Shown here piece by piece: positions 50,681-60,375 of a DNA stretch of 64,000 bases (positions are counted from its first letter, which is position 1; each line of letters begins with the position of its first letter). A model generated the notes under the pieces. That model made no database searches and had not been told where the DNA came from. It worked only from the letters and a program-made list of their open reading frames with translations. Origin of the DNA: Jannaschia sp. W003 (GTDB lineage Bacteria; Pseudomonadota; Alphaproteobacteria; Rhodobacterales; Rhodobacteraceae). The stretch lies in assembly GCF_025144335.1 (NCBI RefSeq), contig NZ_CP083539.1, positions 373,501 through 437,500 of the forward strand, given 5' to 3'. The translations under genes and the position numbers were made by a program.

Positions 50681-51526
50681 ATGGATCGAGACCTCCTCCT
50701 GTCGGTGGCGCTGATGCTGGCGGCCATGACGCTGATCCCGCTGGGGGACACGGCCGGCAAGCTGCTGACGGGCAGCCACGGCGTCGATCCGGGCTTCGTG
50801 GCCTTCGCTCGCTTCGCGGTGGGGGCGGCCATGATCCTCCTGATCCTCGGCGGCCGCATCGAGTGGCGCATCTGGCGCGACCCGCGCCTGTGGCTGCGCG
50901 CCGCCCTCATCGCCGCCGGCATCGCCTCGATCCTTACCGCTCTCCGGACCGAGCCCATCGCCGACGTGTTCGGTGCCTTCTTCGTGGGGCCGATCGTCTC
51001 CTACGCCCTGTCGGCGTGGCTCCTGGGCGAGCGGGCGAGCCTCGCGCGTTCGGCCCTCCTGGCCTTGGGCTTCGCGGGCGTGCTCCTCGTGGTGCGCCCC
51101 GGCTTCGGCATGTCGCCGGGGCTCGGCTGGGCGCTGCTGGCGGGGCTGTTCTACGGCGGCTACCTCGCCGCCTCGCGCTGGGTGGCAGGCGTGGCCGGGC
51201 CGCGGCAGCTCATGCTGACGCAGACCGCCCTCGGCACGCTGATGCTGCTGCCCTTCGGCGCGACCTCGGCGGTGCCCGCGCTCACCGTCCCCGTGGTCGG
51301 CCTGCTCCTCGTGTCGGGCCTCGCCTCGGCCACCGGCAACCTCCTGCTCGTCAACGCCTACGGGCGGACGGGGGCCACGGTGCTCGCCCCGTTCGTCTAC
51401 TTCCAGCTCGTGGCGGCCACGGGGCTGGGCTGGGCGGTGTTCGGCACGCTGCCCGACGGGCCGGCGACGGCGGGGCTGGCGCTTCTGGCGCTCTCGGGGC
51501 TGGCGACGCTGGCGCTGCGGCGCTAG
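50681..51526 (+). CDS. DMT/EamA-family transporter
   Basis: A 281-residue, ten-helix inner-membrane protein. The first repeat holds [20 protein letters not shown] and the conserved [20 protein letters not shown] (the helix 4-5 junction with its Glu). The second repeat starts with [20 protein letters not shown]. The third DMT gene in the window, but not close enough in sequence to the others to be a recent copy. Its stop overlaps the convergent nadD stop by four bases. Substrate unknown. Confidence 0.87.
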   Translation: MDRDLLLSVALMLAAMTLIPLGDTAGKLLTGSHGVDPGFVAFARFAVGAAMILLILGGRIEWRIWRDPRLWLRAALIAAGIASILTALRTEPIADVFGAFFVGPIVSYALSAWLLGERASLARSALLALGFAGVLLVVRPGFGMSPGLGWALLAGLFYGGYLAASRWVAGVAGPRQLMLTQTALGTLMLLPFGATSAVPALTVPVVGLLLVSGLASATGNLLLVNAYGRTGATVLAPFVYFQLVAATGLGWAVFGTLPDGPATAGLALLALSGLATLALRR

Positions 51527-52122
51527 CCCCAGCGCCCCGCGGCCCGGATCGCCGTGGACGAGGCCGGGTGCATCGGCACGTTCACGAGGCACCACGCCGG
51601 CGGCGCCGTCCGTCCCAGCGCGCCGGCCTGCGCCTCGGGCAGCTGGAAGCGGCGGAACGCGTGGGCGGCGGGCGACATGCGCCCTGCCATGCGCTCGCCG
51701 GGCCGGGCCACCACCCCCACCGGCGTGGTCTCCATGATCCCGCGCCAGTCCTCCCACAGGTGCAGCTGCGCGAGGTTGTCGGCCCCCATGATCCACACGA
51801 AGCGCACGCCCGGCATCAGGCCCCGCAGCCGCCGCAGCGTGTGGGCCGTGTAGCGCGTCCGCAGCCGCGCCTCGATCGCCGTCACCTGCACCTTCGGGTG
51901 CCGCATGAGCGCGCGCGCGTGCGCCACGCGCCGGGCCAGCGGCGCCGGGCCGCGCGCCTTCAGCGGATTGCCGGGGCTGACCAGCCACCACAGCCGGTCC
52001 AGCCGGAACCGCTTGAGCGCCTCGAGGCTGACGTGGACGTGGCCCGCGTGGGCCGGGTCGAACGAGCCGCCCAGCAGGCCGACCACCTGTCCGGGCCGCG
52101 TGGGGGGCAGGCCGATGCGCAT
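51523..52122 (-). CDS. nadD: Nicotinate-nucleotide adenylyltransferase
   Basis: A 199-residue nucleotidyltransferase that makes deamido-NAD from nicotinate mononucleotide and ATP. The class signature [15 protein letters not shown] (18-32) contains the HxGH nucleotidyl motif. The second motif is [12 protein letters not shown] at the C-terminus (ISSTxIR). VSPGNPLKA and [20 protein letters not shown] are conserved substrate loops. ATG at 52122. Its 3' end abuts the DMT gene on the opposite strand with a four-base overlap. Confidence 0.94.
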   Translation of the reverse strand: MRIGLPPTRPGQVVGLLGGSFDPAHAGHVHVSLEALKRFRLDRLWWLVSPGNPLKARGPAPLARRVAHARALMRHPKVQVTAIEARLRTRYTAHTLRRLRGLMPGVRFVWIMGADNLAQLHLWEDWRGIMETTPVGVVARPGERMAGRMSPAAHAFRRFQLPEAQAGALGRTAPPAWCLVNVPMHPASSTAIRAAGRWG

Positions 52123-52221
52123 CCCCGCGCCCTAGCGCGCGGCGCGGCAAGCGGGCAAGCCGCGTTGCGCCGCCCGCCCGCGCGGATTACATCGCGCCCC
52201 TGATCCACCCGAGGGGCGAGC

Positions 52222-53877
<1,656 letters not shown>

Positions 53878-53878
53878 G

Positions 53879-53915
53879 GACGGGGCGGGGGACTCGACCC
53901 CGCCCCCTGTCCCCA
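53879..53915 (+). terminator. Stem-loop after ettA
   Basis: GGGGCGGGG (53882-53890) pairs with CCCCGCCCC (53898-53906) around a seven-base loop GACTCGA, and flanking GGAC/GTCC can extend the stem. It begins two bases after the ettA stop. No T-tract follows, so it may act as a factor-assisted terminator or as an RNA-stabilising hairpin. Confidence 0.55.
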
Positions 53916-54580
53916 CCGCGCTGGCCCGCCACATGCCCTCGAGATGCCGCGGGGGGGGGGCGACACCGTTCCCGCATCGCCGCCGTCGCCGCGTGATGGC
54001 GGCGCGAGACCCCGTTCCGATGCCGGTGCGGGGTTTCGCACCGGGTCGAATGCGCCGGATCATGTGATTGTCCGGAGCCAAGGCGACGGTCGCACCCGAA
54101 GCGGAGGTCGGTCGCCGCCCCGGCGTAGGGCGAACGTCATCCCGATCGGGCACATCGATCACGAGTGGACGTGCGTTCGGCCATGGCCACGCGGAAACGA
54201 TGCCATCGCCCTGCATGGTGAGTCGCTCAGGTGCCTGACACCGCAGTCCGGCGGGACGCCTATCGAATGCTCCGAGCTGAAGCGCATCGGGCTACGTCGG
54301 TGCGTGGTGCGATCCGATCGGAATGCGTCCCATGTCACCGTCGGAGCACCTGTTGCGCGCCGCGCGCGAGCGTCGGCGACGAGCGGCACGCTGCCACGCC
54401 GTTCGGGCCGACTACGGTTGCCCGCCGCCATCACGATCGTCGCCGGGTGCCCACCCGCCACGCATTCGAGACCGCGGCCAAACGCATCGACGACGGACGC
54501 ACCGGGACCGAGCGCGGAGCGAAGGGATGCCGACGCAATCTTCTCGTGTGACCCAGAGCCCGCATGACGCCCCCCCCCGG
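53916..54580. other. 665-base region without an intact gene
   Basis: Downstream of the ettA hairpin and before the flagellar hypothetical gene there is no complete reading frame that resembles a protein. The lower-G+C segment 54000-54300 holds short scattered frames only. The 54320-54500 part is a decayed copy of the C-terminal coding segment of the gene at 54581-55537 (see separate entry). A low-complexity G-run is present at 53950. No RNA gene or promoter pattern is visible. Confidence 0.5.
54320..54500 (-). pseudogene. Decayed duplicate of the C-terminal end of the adjacent flagellar-locus gene
   Basis: The minus strand encodes GGHPATIVMAAGNRSRPERR, which parallels EHPATIVMALRDRSRPEQAA at the C-terminus of 54581-55537, and SVVDAF just before it parallels SVADLL. 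At DNA level the words CCATCACGATCGTCGCSGGGTG and GCGCGCGAGCGT occur in the same order in both copies about 260 bases apart. The frame is broken after the match and lacks a start, so this is a tandem duplication that has decayed. Confidence 0.6.
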
Positions 54581-55537
54581 TCACCGCAGGAGCATCCGGT
54601 GAACGCTGCGCGCGAGCGTGGGCGGCAGGCGGCGCAGCGCGGCGGCCTGCTCGGGGCGGCTGCGGTCGCGCAACGCCATCACGATCGTCGCGGGGTGCTC
54701 GGCGGCCAGCGTGCCCGCCGCCTCCGCCTCGACGAGGAGGTCCGCGACCGAGACCGGCGTCGCTGGGGGCCGCACCGCCCGCTTCGGGTCGAACGGGGGA
54801 ACGGGGCGGGGCTGCGCAGACGACGCGGCGGCGGTGGCGGCAGCGGCGGTCCGGATGCCCGCATCCGCCTCTTCGCCCGCACGCGGCGCGGCCGGTGCCT
54901 CCGCCCGCACGGCCAGCCGGGACCGGAAGACCGGGCCGGCGCCGTCCGCCTCCTCGAAGGGGTTTCCAAGCGATCCGGAGCCCGCGGACAGCCGCGCCGC
55001 CCATCCGCTGGTCGGTGCCGTCGCCGGGTCGAGTTGCTCGGCCTCAGGCTCCACCTCCGCCCGACCCTGTTCGGGTGGTTGCGCCGTCCGCGCGCTCTCC
55101 GCTCCGTCCGGCGCCGCCACGGAAGCGCTCCGCCCCTTCGGTGCCGCGCGCATCGCCGCACGCCAGCCGGCACCGGGATCGAAGGCCGCCGGAGGCTCGG
55201 GCGTCGCGCCGCCTTTCGCGATCGGCGCAGTCTCCTCGGACCGCGGGCCGGAAGTCGTGCCAGCCGCCGCCTCTCGCGTCGCCGAGCGCGGCGCAGACGC
55301 GTCGGTCGCCGTCCCGCCCCCACGGCGCGGCGCCGCCTGCCCCCCTTCGATCCGTCGCACCAGCTCCGCCGCGATGCGCCGCAGCTCGTCCTCGGGCGGG
55401 GGCGCGGCGTCCGGCGCGCCGCCCTCGCCGAGCAGGTGCAGCAGGTGCCGCGCGCCGTCCTTGCCCGCCCGCTTGGGGCCGGGCGCGGACGGGGTCTCGC
55501 GCCCGGCGGGCCGGATGCGCCGGAACAGATCCCTCAT
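54581..55537 (-). CDS. Flagellar-locus protein of unknown function with C-terminal FliG-like motif
   Basis: A 318-residue, Pro/Ala/Glu-rich protein without signal peptide or membrane helix. Most of it is low-complexity and probably disordered. Only the last 50 residues look folded: SVADLLVEAEAAGTLAAEHP then ATIVMALRDRSRPEQAAALR and RLPPTLARSVHRMLLR. EHPxTIxM followed by PEQAAALxRLP strongly resembles the EHPQTIAL-PExAAxVLxxLP repeat of FliG. ATG at 55537 has AAGGGG upstream; an ATG at 55555 would overlap fliP. It is the last gene of the fliF-fliH-fliN-fliP run, and no complete fliG is in the window. A motor-associated role is inference. Confidence 0.65.
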   Translation of the reverse strand: MRDLFRRIRPAGRETPSAPGPKRAGKDGARHLLHLLGEGGAPDAAPPPEDELRRIAAELVRRIEGGQAAPRRGGGTATDASAPRSATREAAAGTTSGPRSEETAPIAKGGATPEPPAAFDPGAGWRAAMRAAPKGRSASVAAPDGAESARTAQPPEQGRAEVEPEAEQLDPATAPTSGWAARLSAGSGSLGNPFEEADGAGPVFRSRLAVRAEAPAAPRAGEEADAGIRTAAAATAAASSAQPRPVPPFDPKRAVRPPATPVSVADLLVEAEAAGTLAAEHPATIVMALRDRSRPEQAAALRRLPPTLARSVHRMLLR

Positions 55538-55547
55538 CGCGCCCCCC

Positions 55548-56258
55548 TTACCCATAGCCGGCCACCAGCGCCCCCGCGACCAGCGCCCAGCCGTCGACCA
55601 CCACGAAGAACGCCAGCTTGAACGGCAGCGAGACGATCGCCGGCGGCACCATCATCATCCCCATCGACATCAGCACCGCGGCCACCACCATGTCGATCAC
55701 CAGGAACGGCATGAACACGAGGAAGCCGATCTGGAACGCCCGGGCGATCTCCGAGAGCAGGAACGACGGCACCAGCACCGACAGAGCGTCCGCATCGGCA
55801 GGGCGCAGCGCCGCGATGTGGGCCAGAGTGTCGGGGTCGACGCGGGCCGCCATGAAGGCGCGGAACGGGGCCAGCGCCCGGGGCACCGCCTCGGCGAGGG
55901 ACAGCGCGCCGTCGGTCCACGGCTCGATCCCCCCACTCCAGGCGGCGAGCGCCACCGGCTCCATCACGAACCAGGTGAGGAACAGCGCGAGGCTGATGAT
56001 CAGCATGTTGGGCGGGGCGGCCTGCAGGCCGATGGCCTGGCGCAGGATCGACAGCACGGTGACGACGAACGGGAAGCAGGTGATCGTGATCACGATGCCG
56101 GGCGCGAGGCTGAGCACCGTTAGGAGCGCGACGAGCTGCACCGCGCCGAGCGCCAGCGACTGCCCCTCGATCAGCTCGCGCAGGGGCGCCGCCAGCTCCT
56201 GCGCCCCCGCCGGCGCGGCGAGCGGCAGCAGTGCCAGCGCGGCGAGGAGGGGTCTCAA
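55548..56258 (-). CDS. fliP: Flagellar export apparatus protein FliP
   Basis: A 236-residue inner-membrane protein of the flagellar type III export gate, which forms a ring with FliQ and FliR. A cleavable signal peptide (MRPLLAALALLPLAAPAGAQ) precedes QLVALLTVLSLAPGIVITIT, the FliP signature FPFVVTVLSILRQAIGLQAA, and ARAFQIGFLVFMPFLVIDMV with the C-terminal SMGMMMVPPAIVSLPFKLAF. The start appears to be TTG at 56258, overlapping the fliN stop by four bases (TTGA); no ATG in frame gives the signal peptide. Strong family match. Confidence 0.94.
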   Translation of the reverse strand: MRPLLAALALLPLAAPAGAQELAAPLRELIEGQSLALGAVQLVALLTVLSLAPGIVITITCFPFVVTVLSILRQAIGLQAAPPNMLIISLALFLTWFVMEPVALAAWSGGIEPWTDGALSLAEAVPRALAPFRAFMAARVDPDTLAHIAALRPADADALSVLVPSFLLSEIARAFQIGFLVFMPFLVIDMVVAAVLMSMGMMMVPPAIVSLPFKLAFFVVVDGWALVAGALVAGYG

Positions 56259-56539
56259 AGCGTTCCATTGAGGTCGGCGATCTCGGTGAGGCGCACCGCG
56301 AGGCGGCCCGCGCCCTCGCCCACCGCCTCCTCCAGGGTGCCGCGCGCGATCAGGCGGTCGCCGGCATAGAGCTCCACCGGGTCGGTCGCGGCCTGGTCCA
56401 GGGTCATCACCGCGTCGGGCGCGAGGCGCAGCAGCTCGGCCACGGTGGGATAGGCGCGGCCGACGGAGACCGTGACCTCCACCGGCACGCGCGCGAAGGG
56501 TCCGCGCTCGGCGGTCTCCGCCAGGGGGGCGTCAGTCAT
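56255..56539 (-). CDS. fliN: Flagellar motor switch protein FliN
   Basis: A 94-residue protein with the SpoA-type fold of the C-ring protein FliN. The core is VPVEVTVSVGRAYPTVAELL, then DAVMTLDQAATDPVELYAGD and RLIARGTLEEAVGEGAGRLA with AVRLTEI, the classical FliN sequence order. It is a short form without the long N-terminal extension found in enteric homologues. ATG at 56539 overlaps the FliH-like gene by 8 bases. It assembles at the cytoplasmic face of the motor. Confidence 0.93.
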   Translation of the reverse strand: MTDAPLAETAERGPFARVPVEVTVSVGRAYPTVAELLRLAPDAVMTLDQAATDPVELYAGDRLIARGTLEEAVGEGAGRLAVRLTEIADLNGTL

Positions 56540-57098
56540 CGGTGCGGCTCCTCTCTGAAGTGCGCAGGGCGTCGAAGGCGTCGTCCATCCCGTCGAGCAG
56601 GCCCGCGAGGTCGATCTCGCGCTCGCCGCCCGGGTGGACGAGGCGGGCCTCGAGCGGCGCGAGACCGGCCTCGCCCTCGACCCGCAGGGCGGCGAGGTCG
56701 GCGGAGGTGCCCTCGAGATAGGCGTGGAGGGGTCCGACGGCCTCGGGGGCCACGCGCAGGGTCAGCGCGTGGCCCGAGGCGTCGCGCAGCTGCGAGGCCG
56801 CCTCCTGGATCACGAGGCCGAGGAACGCGCGGTCCGCGGCGCGCGGCAACATCTTGTCGAAGATCTCGGCGAGCAGCGGCTCGATCTGCGCGAGGCACAG
56901 GCTCATGGCGGCGCTCTGGGTGTGGGTCATGCCCTCGAGCCGGGTGGCGAGGCGGGCCGCGGCGCGCAGGTCGTCGGCGCGGATCGCCGCGGCGGCGTCC
57001 TCCCAGCCCTGCTGGTAGCCGCGGTCGAACAGGTCCGTGCCCTCGGCGGACTGCCCCCGGGCGCGGCCCGGCGCGACGGCGAAATCCTCGAGCACCAT
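56532..57098 (-). CDS. FliH-like flagellar assembly protein
   Basis: A 188-residue cytosolic protein placed between fliF and fliN, where FliH or its counterpart lies in related clusters. Residues 20-70 are helical and include FDRGYQQGWEDAAAAIRADD, the FliH-type GxxxG-like segment. The C-terminal part (IEPLLAEIFDKMLPRAADRA and FLGLVIQEAASQLRD, APEAVGPLHAYL) has the pattern of the FliH/SctL ATPase-stator domain. ATG at 57098 comes one base after the fliF stop. Assignment rests on position and weak similarity. Confidence 0.65.
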   Translation of the reverse strand: MVLEDFAVAPGRARGQSAEGTDLFDRGYQQGWEDAAAAIRADDLRAAARLATRLEGMTHTQSAAMSLCLAQIEPLLAEIFDKMLPRAADRAFLGLVIQEAASQLRDASGHALTLRVAPEAVGPLHAYLEGTSADLAALRVEGEAGLAPLEARLVHPGGEREIDLAGLLDGMDDAFDALRTSERSRTDD

Positions 57099-57099
57099 G

Positions 57100-58758
57100 T
57101 CAGGTCGTCTCCTCGGCCATCGCATCCTCCTCGATCCAGCCCTTCAGGACCTCGACCGTCTCGTCGCGCCGCTCGGAGATGAGGGTGCGCAGGCGCTCCA
57201 CCGGATCGGCGGCGGCGGAAGCGGCCTCGTCGTCGAGCGTGGCCTCGGGGGCGGGCAACTTCGCGCGGCTGGGCGGGGCCTCGGGCCCAGCGACCTGCGG
57301 CGGCGCCGCGGCCTCGGGGGGCGCGAGGGCGGCGGCGGCGGGGGGCGGTGCAGCGGCTTCGGGCGTAGCCAGTGCGGCCTGGCCTTCCGCCTCGGCCTCG
57401 CCCGCCTGCGGCGCCGCCGCCGTGCCCGCGAGCAGCGGGCGGATCACGAATGCCATCACCCCGAGCGCGGCCAGGATCACGCCGCCCACCGTGGCGAGGC
57501 GCACCGCCTGCGCGCCCGACAGCCACGGCGTTCCCGGCGCCTCCAGGCTGGGCGGGGCGAGGGCCTCGAATCGCAAGGTGCGCACGGTGACGACGTCGCC
57601 GCGATCCTCGCGGAAGCCCACCGCGGACTGGACCAGCTCGGCGATGGTGGCGAGCTCCTCGTCGGGGCGGGGCGTCCAGTCGGGCTCCGCGCCGCCCTCG
57701 GTCGGTGCGTAGGTGCCGTCCACCAGCACGGCAACCGAGATGCGCTCCACCGCGCCGGCGCCGCGCACCACCTGCCGCTCGCGCTCGGACACCTCGTAGT
57801 TCACCCGCTCGCGCGAGTCGGCGCTGCGGCTCTCGCCGCCGCCCTCCGCGCCGGCGTCGCCGTCGGGCAGGTTGCTGGCCACGGTCACGCCGCCGCCCGC
57901 CGCGGTGCCGCTCGCGGTGCTCTCCTCGGTCTCGGTGCTGATCGCCACGCGGCCCGAGGGGTCGAGCGTGCGCTCGCGCATCGTCTCCTCGGCGAGCGAC
58001 GTCTCGAGGTTCACCTCGGCCACGAAACGGCCCGGCCCCACGCGCGCGGCGAGGATGCGGTCGATCGCGGCGCGCATCTCGTGCAGGCGCTCGGCCCGGC
58101 GCGCGTTCGGGTTCGGCCCCGCCTCGCGCGAGACCACGCGCCCCGAGCGGGCGTCCATCACCGACACGTCGCCGGGCGCTAGCCCCGCCACCGCGCCGGC
58201 CACGAGGGTCTGCGCTGCCTCGGCCAGATCCGCGGGCACGTCGCCCGAGCGCATCCGCAACGTCACCGACGCCGTGGCGGCCCGCTCGCGCGCGAAGGGC
58301 GAGCGGTTCGAGGCGGCGACGTGGACGCGCGCCGCCTCGACGCCCCGTCCCGCGAGCAGCGTACGCGCCAGCTCCCCCTCGCGAGCGCGCAGGAGGGCGG
58401 CGTCGAACATCTGCGAGGTGGTGCCGAAGCCCGACAGCGTGTCGAGAAGCTCGTAGCCCGCGCCGTCGCCGCCGGGCAGCCCCTCGGCGGCCAGGTCGAG
58501 GCGCAGGCGGTCGCGCTGCGCCGCATCGACCCAGATCGAGTCGCCCCGCAGCTCGTGCGCGACGCCGCGCGCCTCCAGCTCGGAGAGAATGCCGGACGCG
58601 ACCGCCGGGTCTAGGCGGGCGTAGAGCAGCTCCAGCACAGGCTCCGAGGCCATGCGCGCGAGCGCGAGGACCAGCGCGAAAGTGGCCAGCGTGGCGCCTG
58701 CGAGGATCGCGGGGCGGCGCAGCCGCCGTGCCTTGATGTCGTCGATCAGCGTCTGCAC
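57100..58758 (-). CDS. fliF: Flagellar MS-ring protein FliF
   Basis: A 552-residue inner-membrane ring protein that starts the basal body. The first membrane helix (LAGATLATFALVLALARMAS) is followed by the YscJ/FliF ring-building domain (LYARLDPAVASGILSELEAR, GTTSQMFDAALLRAREGELA, VHVAASNRSPFARERA). The RBM3 region (FVAEVNLETSLAEETM) and a second helix (LATVGGVILAALGVMAFVIR) come next. The C-terminus is acidic and Pro-Ala-rich and ends near VEVLKGWIEEDAMAEETT, the FliG-binding tail. GTG at 58758 is the start. It is the first gene of the minus-strand run, divergent from fliL. Confidence 0.95.
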   Translation of the reverse strand: MQTLIDDIKARRLRRPAILAGATLATFALVLALARMASEPVLELLYARLDPAVASGILSELEARGVAHELRGDSIWVDAAQRDRLRLDLAAEGLPGGDGAGYELLDTLSGFGTTSQMFDAALLRAREGELARTLLAGRGVEAARVHVAASNRSPFARERAATASVTLRMRSGDVPADLAEAAQTLVAGAVAGLAPGDVSVMDARSGRVVSREAGPNPNARRAERLHEMRAAIDRILAARVGPGRFVAEVNLETSLAEETMRERTLDPSGRVAISTETEESTASGTAAGGGVTVASNLPDGDAGAEGGGESRSADSRERVNYEVSERERQVVRGAGAVERISVAVLVDGTYAPTEGGAEPDWTPRPDEELATIAELVQSAVGFREDRGDVVTVRTLRFEALAPPSLEAPGTPWLSGAQAVRLATVGGVILAALGVMAFVIRPLLAGTAAAPQAGEAEAEGQAALATPEAAAPPPAAAALAPPEAAAPPQVAGPEAPPSRAKLPAPEATLDDEAASAAADPVERLRTLISERRDETVEVLKGWIEEDAMAEETT

Positions 58759-58820
58759 GTGGCGGCGTCCTCTCTCGCTCCGGCCCCCCGGCCGTCGCGG
58801 CGCAACTAAGCCGATGGGCG

Positions 58821-58835
58821 TTAAGAAGCGGTTAG
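58821..58835. promoter_or_regulatory. Near-consensus CtrA-type site between fliF and fliL
   Basis: TTAAGAAGCGGTTAG reads TTAA-N7-TTAG, one base from the CtrA consensus. It is the only such match in the 123-base divergent region between fliF (58758) and fliL (58882), about 47 bases upstream of fliL. Flagellar genes in many Rhodobacterales depend on CtrA, so control of both arms is plausible. Confidence 0.55.
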
Positions 58836-58881
58836 CTGCTTGCGGGTTACAGGCCCTCCCGAGCAGACGGAGGACCGCCGC

Positions 58882-59418
58882 GTGACCGACACCGCCCCCG
58901 ACACCGATCCCGGCGCCGAGGACGCGCCGAAGAAGGGCAAGAAGGGCCTCGTCGTCGTGCTCCTCTTGGCCCTCGTGGCGGGCGGCGGCGCGTTCGGCGC
59001 CGTCTGGACGGGCATGCTCGACGGCCTGCTCGGCGGCGCCCCCGCCGAGGCGGAGCACGCGGACGCGGGAGGGCCGGGCGAGGACGCGGAGGCCCCCGCG
59101 CCCCCGCCCGCCGGCGCCCCTTACGCCTTCCACGAGATCGACCCGATCGCGGTGTCGATCGGCACCGGCGGCGAGGGACGGCAGCTGCGCATCCGCATCG
59201 TGCTGGAGCTGGGCGAGGAGGGCGAGGACGCGGTCGCCGGGCTGGAGCCGCGCCTGCAGGACGCCATGCTCGGCTACCTTCGCGCGCTCGACCCCGCGGT
59301 GCTGGACGACCCCGCGACGCTGCTCGCCTTGCGCGCGCAGATGCTGCGGCGCGCCCGGCTGATCGCCGGCGAGGAGGCGGTCGCCAACCTCCTCGTCACC
59401 GACTTCGTGCTGAACTGA
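58882..59418 (+). CDS. fliL: Flagellar basal body-associated protein FliL
   Basis: A 178-residue single-pass inner-membrane protein with a short charged cytoplasmic N-terminus (PKKGKKG), one helix (LVVVLLLALVAGGGAFGAVW) and a periplasmic FliL domain: FHEIDPIAVSIGTGGEGRQL, RIRIVLELG and DAMLGYLRALDPAVLDDPAT with VANLLVTDFVLN. It forms rings around the MotAB stator and supports high torque. GTG at 58882 has GGAGGA upstream; an ATG frame start further upstream (58840) lacks a ribosome-binding site. Confidence 0.92.
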   Translation: MTDTAPDTDPGAEDAPKKGKKGLVVVLLLALVAGGGAFGAVWTGMLDGLLGGAPAEAEHADAGGPGEDAEAPAPPPAGAPYAFHEIDPIAVSIGTGGEGRQLRIRIVLELGEEGEDAVAGLEPRLQDAMLGYLRALDPAVLDDPATLLALRAQMLRRARLIAGEEAVANLLVTDFVLN

Positions 59419-59428
59419 GGAGGCACCG

Positions 59429-59806
59429 ATGGACATCCTGGCGGACATCCTGCTGCTGCTCGGGGCGCTCGGCCTCGCGGCGCACTGCCTCGTGCTCTCG
59501 CGGCGCCTGCGGGCGCTGGCGCGCTCCGACGAGGGGCTCGGCGCTACGATCGAGACGCTGTCGCAGCGGGTCGACGCGCTGACGCGCACCGCCGCGCGCG
59601 CCACCGAGGAGGCGGAGGCCGCGGCGGCCCGTCTCGCCACGCTCACCCGCGAGGCGGAGCGGCGCGAGGGCGAGTTGTCGTTCCTGCTCGCCGGCCTGGG
59701 CGAGGAGGGCGACGAGGCGGACGCGCCGGAGGCCCCCCCGCCCGGCGCCGTGCCGCGCTTCGAGCGCCCGCCCGCGGCCCTGCGCGGCGCCGGAGCGGCC
59801 TCGTGA
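59429..59806 (+). CDS. Membrane-anchored coiled-coil protein of the flagellar locus
   Basis: A 125-residue protein that I do not assign to a named family with confidence. It has one N-terminal hydrophobic helix (ILADILLLLGALGLAAHCLV), then a coiled coil (ATIETLSQRVDALTRTAARA and EEAEAAAARLATLTREAERR, about residues 38-82), then a Pro-rich tail. It sits 10 bases after fliL and overlaps motE by GTGA, so it is cotranscribed with motor genes. Its layout (TM then coiled coil) resembles MotE and may make it a partner in stator assembly. Confidence 0.65.
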   Translation: MDILADILLLLGALGLAAHCLVLSRRLRALARSDEGLGATIETLSQRVDALTRTAARATEEAEAAAARLATLTREAERREGELSFLLAGLGEEGDEADAPEAPPPGAVPRFERPPAALRGAGAAS

Positions 59807-60375
59807 GCCGGCTGCACGCGCTCGTCGGGCGCGTGGCGCTGCTGGGCCTCGCCGCGGTGCTGGTGCTGTCGGCCATGACGCGCCTCGTGTCTGCCAACCT
59901 CGCCGGCATCGCCGAGGCCCCCGCCGAGGCGCCGCCCCCCTCCGCGCCCGTGGCCGAGGAGCTGGAGCTGCTGCTCGCCGCCGTGGCGGACCGCGACGAG
60001 GCGCTGGCCCGGCGCGAGGCGCAGGTGGCGCTGCGCGAGCAGGACCTGCGCGTGGCCCGCGAGGCGGTGGAGCGCGCGCTCGCCGACCTCGCCGAGGCCG
60101 AGGCGGCGCTGGAGGCGCGCATGTACGCCTCGGACGGCGCCTCGGAGGCCGATCTGGGCCGCCTCACCGCGATCTACGAGGGCATGAAGCCCAAGGATGC
60201 CGCCGCCGTGTTCGAGACCATGGACCCCGCCTTCGCGGCCGGCTTCCTGGCCCGCATGGCCCCGCCCGCCGCGGCGGCCGTGTTCTCCAACCTCCAGCCG
60301 CTCACCGCCTACGCCGTGAGCGCCGCCATCGCGGGCCGCAACGCCGGCGCCGCCACCGAGGAGCCCGCCCAATGA
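59803..60375 (+). CDS. motE: Flagellar protein MotE (MgtE N-terminal-like)
   Basis: A 190-residue protein with an N-terminal helix or signal anchor (ALLGLAAVLVLSAMTRLVSA), a central coiled coil (RREAQVALREQDLRVAREAV to ALEARMY), and a C-terminal MgtE-N-like domain seen in IYEGMKPKDAAAVFETMDPA with FLARMAPPAAAAVFSNL. In Sinorhizobium, MotE is a periplasmic partner of MotC; other MotE-like proteins act around the motor. GTG at 59803 overlaps the preceding gene, and its stop overlaps motA by ATGA. Position and domain order agree. Confidence 0.82.
   Translation: MSRLHALVGRVALLGLAAVLVLSAMTRLVSANLAGIAEAPAEAPPPSAPVAEELELLLAAVADRDEALARREAQVALREQDLRVAREAVERALADLAEAEAALEARMYASDGASEADLGRLTAIYEGMKPKDAAAVFETMDPAFAAGFLARMAPPAAAAVFSNLQPLTAYAVSAAIAGRNAGAATEEPAQ

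Noticed and set aside
48674..52150. A 1158-codon minus-strand frame over trmL, dacB, the DMT gene and nadD
   Set aside because: Only its last 150 codons (TrmL) are protein-like. The rest is a shadow of genes in other frames.
54581..55537. Annotation as fliG
   Set aside because: Only one FliG-like motif is present at the C-terminus; the N-terminal and middle FliG domains and the charged C-terminal domain are missing.
57100..60372. A 1090-codon minus-strand frame spanning fliF and the opposite fliL-motE region
   Set aside because: Only the fliF part is real. The upstream part lies antisense to well-supported plus-strand flagellar genes.
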